Below are positions 5,477 through 11,203 of a DNA stretch of 11,486 nt, one piece after another; the stretch's first letter is position 1; each line of letters begins with the position of its first letter. This stretch comes from Erysipelotrichaceae bacterium. Its GTDB lineage: Bacteria > Bacillota_I > Bacilli_A > Erysipelotrichales > Erysipelotrichaceae. The stretch lies in the NCBI GenBank assembly GCA_016302195.1, contig JAEDOA010000041.1, positions 1 through 11,486 on the forward strand. The letters are read 5' to 3'. Under the pieces are notes generated by a model that was not told the DNA's origin, made no database searches, and saw nothing but the letters and a program-made list of their open reading frames with translations. The position numbers and the translations under genes are program-made.

Positions 5477-6778
5477 TTAATCCTTTCGTGGAATATTTAC
5501 GATTATCGTAAAAACGGGACTGGTAATTATCTTCATTGTACCATTGATAATTGCGACTCTTTCTTTCATTTGAGTTAAGCCATATCCGGGCGTCAATTTA
5601 TTAGTAGTTGAACCATTATTACTAATTTTTATTTGATAATTGTTATTTACAATTTGGCATTTAACATCAATTGCTGATGCATGGCCATGTCTCAAAGCAT
5701 TAGTAACCGTTTCTTCAATGACTCTAAAAATAACTAATTCTGTAGTCTTCTCAAAGTCAACATTTCCCCATTGATAATTAAAGTTAATTTTTAAATGTGA
5801 AATGTCACTATACTCTTGAAGCATTTTTTTAAGAGAAGCCTCTAAAGTGTAATTTTGTAAAGCATCAGGTCTAATCTGATTAAGTGTTTTTCTAATATCA
5901 ACTAAGCCTTGCTTTACGGCACTTGAAACCTTGGATAGTTGTTTTTTCGCTGCTTCCGGGTCAATATCGATTAATACCATTACAGCATCAATACCTGCGG
6001 CAATACCGGTTAGAGCGTGACCAACCGTATCATGAATATCACGAGCAATTCGTTTACGCTCACGATCCTGTGCGATTTTTTCTGAAAGAGCAGCATAGTT
6101 TTTAAGTTCTTGGTTACTTTTAGACATTTCAGATAAACGAAGTTGGATTTCGTGTTCTCGGTTTGCAATATGTACGGCATAGCCAATCATAATTGAAATA
6201 AATAAAATAAGGTTGAAAGCAGTAAAAACATTATTTAATAAGACTAGGAAAGAGGCTATTTTGGTTGGAATAAATGAAATGTATGTTGTCAGAGCCGGCA
6301 TTTTGAACACACTGCCAATTATTGAATAGCTTGAAACAGAAAATAGTAAAACAAGTAAACCACCGACAATAGTCCAAAATCTGTAATAAGCATTAGAAGA
6401 AATATCGGGAGTAGTCATAAAAAAATCAACGAATACTAGTAAAAACATCCCGTTATAATTCATTCTAACTGCGTAAAATGTACATACTGCAGCTATAAAT
6501 TCTAGAATTACAAATAAATTGTTAGTCTTTTTAGAAAAATGGTATTGATGTCGAATAGTAATTAAGAAGATTAATGCTAATGAAAAGACAGTACACTGCC
6601 AGAAAATAGAAGTGGGTGAAGCGGGGATCCTTTTGAGTCTAGTCAAAAATTGATAAGATAATTGATTTTGATTGATATATTGACTGATAAATAAAATTTG
6701 GGTTGCAATGCTTAAAATAGCTGCAAAATTGAGCCATAGCATTAAATTGGATAGTCGATTTAAATTTCTTTGTGTCAT
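5477..6778 (-). CDS. Sensor histidine kinase, HisKA_3 type, six helices
   Basis: A 433-residue membrane kinase (numbering from ATG 6778). Six hydrophobic segments fill about residues 10-203 with short loops and no sizeable outer domain. A charged, probably coiled-coil linker (205-245) follows. The phosphoacceptor is His249 in ERKRIARDIHDTVGHALTG, of the NarX/DesK class. The ATPase domain has an N-box (EETVTNALRHG, Asn360) and a GYGLTQMKERV G2 box; the G1 box is SNNG, with Asn where many relatives have Asp. The ATG at 6778 overlaps the upstream stop as TAATG and has AGGGTGG five bases away, which is better than the in-frame GTG at 6787 that would add three residues. With so little outside the membrane, it probably takes its signal from the two tethered binding proteins of the same operon. 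Confidence 0.93.
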   Translation of the reverse strand: MTQRNLNRLSNLMLWLNFAAILSIATQILFISQYINQNQLSYQFLTRLKRIPASPTSIFWQCTVFSLALIFLITIRHQYHFSKKTNNLFVILEFIAAVCTFYAVRMNYNGMFLLVFVDFFMTTPDISSNAYYRFWTIVGGLLVLLFSVSSYSIIGSVFKMPALTTYISFIPTKIASFLVLLNNVFTAFNLILFISIMIGYAVHIANREHEIQLRLSEMSKSNQELKNYAALSEKIAQDRERKRIARDIHDTVGHALTGIAAGIDAVMVLIDIDPEAAKKQLSKVSSAVKQGLVDIRKTLNQIRPDALQNYTLEASLKKMLQEYSDISHLKINFNYQWGNVDFEKTTELVIFRVIEETVTNALRHGHASAIDVKCQIVNNNYQIKISNNGSTTNKLTPGYGLTQMKERVAIINGTMKIITSPVFTIIVNIPRKD

Positions 6779-7761
6779 TATTGCCACCCTGAAGTGTTGT
6801 AATAATTTAAGTTTTTAGTTGTAATTATTTTAACAGGCAAAATGATCTTTTTAGGTACTTTCTTCCCATCGATTAATTTATAAGCTACTTTTGCTGCTAA
6901 ATTTCCCATTTCTATCGGAAACTGAGCCACTGTTGCTTGAGCACTCTTGTTAACGCCTAGCATTTTCTTCATATCTTTTGAACCATCTACGCTGTAAACT
7001 TTTATTTTTCCAGTCTGATGTTCTGTATCAATTGCAGCAAGTGCACCAACAGCAGTCCGATCATTTAAGGCCATAATAGTATCGAATTTATTCCCATTTT
7101 GTATGAATTTCTTAACTCGAGGATAGGAATACTCAGACTGACCAAATGTGCTAATTCTTCCCACTATCTGATAATTGTGATTGTGGGATTTTTTTATGGT
7201 ATCAGTAAAACCATTAATCCGATCGACTGCTGAAAGTGCTGTAGGGTGGGTTAAGAGTAAAATCTTGGCCTCCTTTTTTTTACGCATTAAGGTCTTAGCA
7301 CATAATTGTCCGGCTTTGTAATTGTCAGATAAGATGGTGCAATCGACTTGTTTAGTTTTAACAGGTGAATCGACAATGACAATTTTAGTGCCTTCTTTAT
7401 GGGCAGCTGCTATAGCTTTATTGAGCTTGGGAGATTTTCCGTCAACTGGATTAAGAATAATTGCATTAACTTGTTTATTAACAAAAGAGTGAATTTCATC
7501 AACTTGCTTGTTTACGCTCAATGCAGGATCGCGACTGTATAAAAGCCCTTTTCGTTCTTCAACATAATTGGCAACCTGCTCATTTAGGAGAGGATAAAAT
7601 TCATTATTCATTGTCATATAGCTAGAACCTATTTGAACCTTATTATTTGCAACTGATACTGATACATAAATCAGCCAAATAATCAGTGTAAATCCGATTG
7701 CTACAGCTGCTTCGATTAATAGTTTATTTATAGTTAACAAATGATGTTTCTTTATTTTCAT
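6778..7761 (-). CDS. Membrane-anchored RbsB-like sugar-binding protein
   Basis: A 327-residue periplasmic-binding-protein-like domain (Peripla_BP_4, ribose/galactose-binding fold) held by one N-terminal helix (about 14-37) after a basic start; no lipobox cysteine. RbsB-type landmarks: LNPVDGKSPKLNKAI (103-117), TKIVIVDSP (125-133), SDNYKAGQLCA (145-155), ALNDRTAVGALAAI (231-244), VYSVDGSKD (255-263) and ATVAQFPIEMG (276-286). By alignment to RbsB memory, ligand-contact positions Asp131, Arg181, Asn233, Asp259 and Gln280 are kept, while the Arg next to the first Asp is Ser132, so an altered sugar is likely. First gene of the operon, fused by TAATG to the kinase. The arrangement recalls LuxP/LuxQ, TorT/TorS and clostridial XylFII/LytS, where a binding protein feeds a kinase. 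Confidence 0.88.
   Translation of the reverse strand: MKIKKHHLLTINKLLIEAAVAIGFTLIIWLIYVSVSVANNKVQIGSSYMTMNNEFYPLLNEQVANYVEERKGLLYSRDPALSVNKQVDEIHSFVNKQVNAIILNPVDGKSPKLNKAIAAAHKEGTKIVIVDSPVKTKQVDCTILSDNYKAGQLCAKTLMRKKKEAKILLLTHPTALSAVDRINGFTDTIKKSHNHNYQIVGRISTFGQSEYSYPRVKKFIQNGNKFDTIMALNDRTAVGALAAIDTEHQTGKIKVYSVDGSKDMKKMLGVNKSAQATVAQFPIEMGNLAAKVAYKLIDGKKVPKKIILPVKIITTKNLNYYNTSGWQ
6784..6790 (-). promoter_or_regulatory. Ribosome binding site deciding the kinase start
   Basis: AGGGTGG on the minus strand is 5 bases from ATG 6778 and overlaps the candidate GTG at 6785-6787, which has no Shine-Dalgarno of its own. It supports translational coupling through the TAATG stop/start overlap with the preceding gene. 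Confidence 0.65.
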
Positions 7762-7805
7762 AATTAATCATCCTTATTTAGGTAGGAAACGTTATTACTA
7801 AATAA

Positions 7806-7834
7806 ATATTACGGGAATTTTTTAGTTTAGTTAA
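7806..7834 (-). promoter_or_regulatory. Promoter of the sensing cassette
   Basis: On the minus strand TTAACT (7829-7834) and TAATAT (7806-7811) are 17 bp apart, followed by AAGGA at the first gene. The -35 is imperfect (4 of 6), and the 18-bp inverted repeat at 7840-7857 lies immediately upstream of it, the position expected for an activator. Confidence 0.5.
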
Positions 7835-7839
7835 GAAAG

Positions 7840-7857
7840 ATGTGACATTTGTCATAT
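7840..7857. promoter_or_regulatory. Inverted repeat, candidate response-regulator site
   Basis: ATGTGACA-TT-TGTCATAT is an 18-base inverted repeat with one mismatched pair; its core TGACATTTGTCA (7843-7854) is perfect. It lies between the two divergent promoters. A related copy, TTACATTTGACA (7876-7887), 10 of 12 identical, sits exactly 33 bp downstream and covers the PTS -35. Same-face spacing of about three helical turns suits a dimeric or cooperative regulator such as the adjacent NarL-type protein. Confidence 0.5.
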
Positions 7858-7881
7858 TTTTAGATGTGGAATCGATTACAT

Positions 7882-7909
7882 TTGACACTATGTAAGTGCT
7901 TACAAAAAT
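7882..7909 (+). promoter_or_regulatory. PTS operon promoter
   Basis: A consensus TTGACA -35 (7882-7887) is followed at 16 bp by AAAAAT (7904-7909), a 4-of-6 -10; the true -10 could be a few bases further on. No sigma-54 -24/-12 element (TGGCAC-N5-TTGCW) is present, unlike many Firmicute mannose-PTS operons, and no LevR/ManR activator is encoded here. Confidence 0.55.
7891..7904 (+). promoter_or_regulatory. cre site in PTS promoter
   Basis: TGTAAG-TG-CTTACA matches the CcpA-binding consensus TGWAARCGYTWNCW at 13 of 14 positions (central C is T) and has perfect 6-bp arms. It lies between the -35 and -10 of the PTS promoter, so CcpA binding in the presence of a preferred sugar should repress the operon. 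Confidence 0.7.
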
Positions 7910-7934
7910 GATAAATTATCCTTGTAAGTTGAAG

Positions 7935-7941
7935 AGAGGAG
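7935..7941 (+). promoter_or_regulatory. Ribosome binding site deciding the IIA start
   Basis: AGAGGAG lies 8 bases before ATG 7950. The longer reading frame opening at 7896 starts inside the cre/promoter and has no ribosome site, so 7950 is the start. Confidence 0.85.
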
Positions 7942-7949
7942 TAAACGAT

Positions 7950-8393
7950 ATGAAGTATTTAATCATGGTCTCTCACGGTAGATTTGCCGAAGGCGTTAAA
8001 ACATCTCTAGAAATGTTTGCTGGGGATGCAAACGATCGAGTATTTGCTTTATGTTTACATAACGGCAAATCAGCTGATGACTTCAAGAAAGAGGTTGAAG
8101 AATTTCTTAACCAACATCAGTTTAAAGACGATGATGAATTTGTTGTTTTAGCTGACATTATTGGTGGTAGTCCATTAACTACTTTCTTAAATGTTTTCTC
8201 AGAACGTGGTTATTTAGATCGTGCAGTAGTTCTTGGAGGAATGAATTTCACTATGGCATTAACCGCAACTGTATCTTTGGACACAATGGACAAAGAGTCA
8301 ATTGCAGCTTCTGCATTAAGTGAAGCAAAAACTGCTGTTCAACAATATGAAATCCCATCAGATTCTTCTGATGATGACGATGATGATATTTAA
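7950..8393 (+). CDS. Mannose-family PTS component IIA
   Basis: A 147-residue cytoplasmic EIIA of the mannose/fructose/sorbose class. It accepts phosphate from HPr on His9 (IMVSHGRFAEG) and passes it to IIB. The second family motif LADIIGGSPLT is at 68-78 and VVLGGMNFTMAL at 93-104. It is a separate IIA domain, not fused to IIB as in ManX of E. coli. The first 136 residues are typical in length; after them comes an acidic tail, SDSS then six Asp and Ile. The start ATG follows AGAGGAG, and from here the ATG gives the normal MKYLIMVSHG opening. First gene of a five-gene plus-strand operon under a cre-containing promoter and divergent from the sensing cassette. Confidence 0.95.
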   Translation: MKYLIMVSHGRFAEGVKTSLEMFAGDANDRVFALCLHNGKSADDFKKEVEEFLNQHQFKDDDEFVVLADIIGGSPLTTFLNVFSERGYLDRAVVLGGMNFTMALTATVSLDTMDKESIAASALSEAKTAVQQYEIPSDSSDDDDDDI

Positions 8394-8412
8394 TTTATTG
8401 GAGGTTTAAAAA

Positions 8413-8916
8413 ATGACTGTATCACTTGTTAGAATTGATGACCGTATGATTCACGGTTTAATTACCACTCGTTGGGCTAAGGAAGTTCCTTGTGACGGTA
8501 TTATCGCCGTTAATGACAAGGCACATAACAATTCAGTTTTAAGAGAAGCTTATAAATCAGCTGCTGAAGGTCAAGGTAAGAAATGCTTTGTTTGGACCAT
8601 GGATCACTTCAATAAAGTTAAGGATAAAGTTTTAGCTTCAAACACTCGTTACTTTTTGATTACTAAGAACCCACTTGATATGAAGACCATCTTGGTTGAC
8701 TGGGGGTTTGTTCCTAGTGATGTTAAGGAAGTTGTTGTTGGACCAGGTAACGATCGTCCAGGTGCTATTAAGCTTGGCGATAACCAATCATTTACTCAAG
8801 AAGAAGGCGATGCCTTTGAAGCTATGGCTGAGAAAGGCTACAAGATTCACTTTGCATTACTTCCAGATAAGCAAATTGGTTACTGGGACAAGTACAAGGG
8901 TAAGTTCGGCTATTAA
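8413..8916 (+). CDS. Mannose-family PTS component IIB
   Basis: A 167-residue cytoplasmic EIIB of the mannose class, which receives phosphate from IIA and phosphorylates the sugar as it enters through IIC-IID. The phosphorylated residue is His14 in VRIDDRMIHGLITTRW, the diagnostic motif of the family; IIAVNDKAHNN (30-40) and the C-terminal half are also typical, and length is standard for a stand-alone IIB. It follows IIA by 19 bases with GGAGG at 8400-8404. Substrate preference (mannose, fructose, sorbose, N-acetylgalactosamine, gluco-mannan sugars or other) cannot be judged from these residues. Confidence 0.95.
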   Translation: MTVSLVRIDDRMIHGLITTRWAKEVPCDGIIAVNDKAHNNSVLREAYKSAAEGQGKKCFVWTMDHFNKVKDKVLASNTRYFLITKNPLDMKTILVDWGFVPSDVKEVVVGPGNDRPGAIKLGDNQSFTQEEGDAFEAMAEKGYKIHFALLPDKQIGYWDKYKGKFGY

Positions 8917-8954
8917 TTGTTAGCTTTTGAGTAAATAAAAAAGAGGGAATAAAA

Positions 8955-9818
8955 ATGACAATTAGTTGGTTTCAAGCCTGTCTTTTAGGGCTGTTCGCAT
9001 GTTTATGTTCTAACTCGTGTATGGCTGGTCAAGCCGTTGGTAACTATACCATTGGTCGTCCATTAGTCGGTGGTCTTATTTGTGGTTTGATCTTAGGTAA
9101 CGTTCCATTGGGTATCGCTTGTGGTGCTGCAACACAACTTGTTTACATCGCTTTAGTTACCCCAGGTGGTACTGTTGCTGCCGATGTTCGTGCTATTTCT
9201 TACATTGGTATCCCATTAGCAATGGTTGCTATTAGTTCACGTGGTTTAAACCCATTCAGCGGTGATGCTGCTAACTTGGCTAAATCACTTGGTACTTTGG
9301 TAGGTACTGTTGGTTCAGTATTGTTCTACGCTGTTGCCTTTATGAACTTAATTTGGCAAGCATTTGGTTGGAAGGATATTGAAAATAATAAATTAAATAG
9401 ACTTTATGGCGTTAACTTCGGTTGGCCATGGGTTTCACACCTTTGCTTTTCATTTATTCCAACAGTAATTATGACCCACTTTGGTGCACAAGCCGTTACT
9501 GCACTTCGTAACGCCTTACCAATGGACGGTATTCCAATGAAGACCTTGTTCACTGTTGGTGCTATGCTTCCATGTGTTGGTATTGCTATTTTGCTTCGTC
9601 AAATTGTTAACACTAATGTTGACTTCATTCCATTCTTAGTTGGTTTCACTTTGGCTGCTTCACTTCATTTGAACTTAGTTTCAATCACTGTTATTTCATT
9701 ATTGTTCGCAATGATCTTCTATGAAATCGAAATGTTTAGTGCTAAGAACAGTGGTAATGGTGGCGCTGCTACAGCAACTGCTTCCAACGACGATGATGAA
9801 GAAGAGGAGGACATCTAA
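8955..9818 (+). CDS. Mannose-family PTS component IIC
   Basis: A 287-residue integral-membrane EIIC that, with IID, forms the sugar channel. Strongly hydrophobic for most of its length (about 8-10 segments by eye), with the family stretch IGRPLVGGLICGLILGNVPLG (33-53), then ATQLVYIALVTPGGTVAAD. Core length is normal (about 260). It ends in an unusual low-complexity tail: a Gly/Ala/Thr linker and then Asn, three Asp, four Glu, Asp, Ile (278-287). This tail resembles that of IIA in the same operon. The codons for the Glu run carry the Shine-Dalgarno of the next gene. Start ATG follows AGAGGG; 38 bases separate it from IIB with no terminator. Confidence 0.95.
   Translation: MTISWFQACLLGLFACLCSNSCMAGQAVGNYTIGRPLVGGLICGLILGNVPLGIACGAATQLVYIALVTPGGTVAADVRAISYIGIPLAMVAISSRGLNPFSGDAANLAKSLGTLVGTVGSVLFYAVAFMNLIWQAFGWKDIENNKLNRLYGVNFGWPWVSHLCFSFIPTVIMTHFGAQAVTALRNALPMDGIPMKTLFTVGAMLPCVGIAILLRQIVNTNVDFIPFLVGFTLAASLHLNLVSITVISLLFAMIFYEIEMFSAKNSGNGGAATATASNDDDEEEEDI
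9805..9810 (+). promoter_or_regulatory. IID ribosome binding site inside IIC tail codons
   Basis: AGGAGG lies within the Glu/Asp codons closing IIC, 10 bases before the IID ATG at 9821. Part of the acidic tail's glutamate content may be kept because it encodes this site. Confidence 0.75.
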
Positions 9819-9820
9819 AA

Positions 9821-10660
9821 ATGGCTGAAAACGAAAAGAAAATTAGCAAAAAGACATTAAATAAGTCTTTTAACTTATGGTTCTGGGGTGCATTAACTTG
9901 TTTCTCACAAGAACATATGCAGACCTTTGGTTATTTGTCATCAATGCTTCCAATTATTAAGGAATTGTATCCTGATAAGAAGGAACAACAAGAAAAAATT
10001 CATGCATACACTGCATTCTTTAACACTAACCCAATGTTAGGTTCAGTTATTATTGGTACTACTGCTTCAATGGAAGAAGCTCGTGCTAATGGTAAAGGTA
10101 TTGATGGCGAAACTATTAACGACATGCGTGCTGGTTTGATGGGTCCTATCGCTGGTATCGGTGACTCATTAATCGATGGTACCTTGATTCCTATCTTACT
10201 TGGACTCGCATTAGGTATGTCACAAAATGGTTCACCAGTGGGTGCTATCTTCTACATCATTGTTTGGGATCTTATTGCTTACTTTGGTCAAAGATTCCTT
10301 TACTTCCGTGGTTATAAATTGGGTGACAAGGCTGTTTCTATCCTTGTTGGTAAGCAAGGTAAAGCCATTCGTCACGCTATCTCAATCATTGGTGGTATGG
10401 TTGTTGGTGGTGTTCTTGCAAGTTGGGTAAACGTAACTACATCACTTCAATTAAAAGACTCAACTGGTAAAGTATTCTTGAACTTGCAAAAGCAGTTAGA
10501 CAGTATTTATCCTGGACTTTTGACTGTAATTGTAACTTTACTTTGCTGGTGGTTAATGGCTAAGAAACATGTTTCAGCTATTTGGACCATGATTATTTTA
10601 ATCGGAGTTGCCCTTGTTGGTGTATTGGTTGGCTTCTTCAACCCAGGTTTGAAGTACTAA
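9821..10660 (+). CDS. Mannose-family PTS component IID
   Basis: A 279-residue membrane EIID, partner of IIC. The conserved family signature GPIAGIGDSLIDGTLIPILLG is at 108-128, preceded by NTNPMLGSVIIGTTASMEE (69-87), which is also characteristic. A soluble N-terminal third (KKTLNKSFNLWFWGALTCFSQ opening) is followed by about four C-terminal hydrophobic segments ending near the C terminus. Length is normal. It begins two bases after the IIC stop, so translation is coupled. Codon use in IIA-IID is strongly biased (GGT, GTT, ACT, CCA), unlike the sensing genes, suggesting high expression when induced. Confidence 0.96.
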   Translation: MAENEKKISKKTLNKSFNLWFWGALTCFSQEHMQTFGYLSSMLPIIKELYPDKKEQQEKIHAYTAFFNTNPMLGSVIIGTTASMEEARANGKGIDGETINDMRAGLMGPIAGIGDSLIDGTLIPILLGLALGMSQNGSPVGAIFYIIVWDLIAYFGQRFLYFRGYKLGDKAVSILVGKQGKAIRHAISIIGGMVVGGVLASWVNVTTSLQLKDSTGKVFLNLQKQLDSIYPGLLTVIVTLLCWWLMAKKHVSAIWTMIILIGVALVGVLVGFFNPGLKY

Positions 10661-10679
10661 TTAAAAGGAGATTATTCAG

Positions 10680-11015
10680 ATGACAATTGAAGAGATGCAA
10701 AAAGGCTATCAAAATGAAGTTGCTTATCAAAAACATATGCTTCGTAATTTAGGCTATTGGTTTCAACTCTTTTTAACAGTTAGTGCGATTGGCTTGGTTC
10801 TAATTTATTATTTCCATCAATCAACTATGTGGCTCTTTGTAATCGGAATTATTCTGATGGTCGTCGGTGTCTTAGGAATGTTTGTTTTTGGCTATGCTTC
10901 TTGGCGCGGACGGCAGAATGTCACTCTGGTAATCGAAGACTATGAGAAAAAAATCTCAGAGATCAAAAAAATAGATAAAAATGCTTCCGGAACGGAAAAA
11001 ATTCGTTTCAAATGA
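10680..11015 (+). CDS. Small two-helix membrane protein of the PTS operon
   Basis: A 111-residue protein that I do not recognise. Residues 1-25 are polar and charged; two hydrophobic helices follow at about 26-45 and 49-73 joined by the very short FHQST loop; a basic WRGRQ patch and a charged, Lys/Glu-rich C-terminal tail (80-111) come after. With such a short loop both termini should be on the cytoplasmic side. It starts 19 bases after IID with AAGGAG upstream and no terminator between, and the operon terminator lies after it, so it is co-transcribed. It is not the soluble DUF956 (ManO) protein that often accompanies mannose PTS genes. An accessory or regulatory role for IIC-IID is a guess. 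Confidence 0.75.
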   Translation: MTIEEMQKGYQNEVAYQKHMLRNLGYWFQLFLTVSAIGLVLIYYFHQSTMWLFVIGIILMVVGVLGMFVFGYASWRGRQNVTLVIEDYEKKISEIKKIDKNASGTEKIRFK

Positions 11016-11085
11016 TTCTTATATGAATAAAACAATTTCCCCTTCTCTAGATATTCATAAATCAATCAATTAACTATAAATAAAG

Positions 11086-11128
11086 ATAAGGAGTCGAGAT
11101 AATCATACTCGGCTTCTTATTTTTTCTT
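11086..11128 (+). terminator. PTS operon terminator
   Basis: ATAAGGAGTCGAG (11086-11098) pairs with CTCGGCTTCTTAT (11108-11120), 13 bp with two G-U pairs and a 9-base loop, followed by a T-rich tract. It lies 70 bases after the small membrane protein gene and before the polA promoter. Confidence 0.9.
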
Positions 11129-11147
11129 TTCTATTAAAAGATTACTA

Positions 11148-11176
11148 TTGAAACTGGTAAAATAAATAAGTATAGA
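11148..11176 (+). promoter_or_regulatory. polA promoter
   Basis: TTGAAA (11148-11153) and TATAGA (11171-11176) are exactly 17 bp apart, between the PTS terminator and the polA ribosome site (AAAGGGGAA at 11191-11199). Confidence 0.7.
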
Positions 11177-11203
11177 GAACAATTTTTATAAAAGGGGAAT
11201 AAA

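Noticed and set aside
6779..6787. GTG start of the kinase at 6787
   Set aside because: No Shine-Dalgarno upstream; AGGGTGG overlaps it and is correctly spaced for ATG 6778, which forms a TAATG overlap.
3526..7761. An ABC sugar importer
   Set aside because: Two binding proteins are present but no permease or ATPase gene is seen in the window, and both proteins are helix-tethered and interleaved with a two-component system.
7867..7885. Possible sigma-54 promoter (TGGAATCGATTACATTTGAC)
   Set aside because: Lacks the required GG/GC pair at -24/-12 spacing; a consensus TTGACA is a simpler explanation.
7896..7949. N-terminal extension of IIA starting at 7896
   Set aside because: It opens inside the cre/promoter with no ribosome site, and the normal IIA opening MKYLIMVSHG with AGAGGAG begins at 7950.
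8696..8923. Out-of-frame plus-strand frames inside IIB (and at 10227-10430 inside IID)
   Set aside because: Shadow frames within strongly conserved PTS genes; no independent start signals.
10985..10997. TTCCG-GAA-CGGAA hairpin near the end of the small membrane protein gene
   Set aside because: Inside coding sequence, five pairs and followed by A rather than T; not a plus-strand terminator.
11022..11059. TATGAATA / TATTCATA inverted repeat after the small membrane protein
   Set aside because: An 8-bp all but AT stem with a 22-base loop and no U-tract; a proper terminator follows at 11086.
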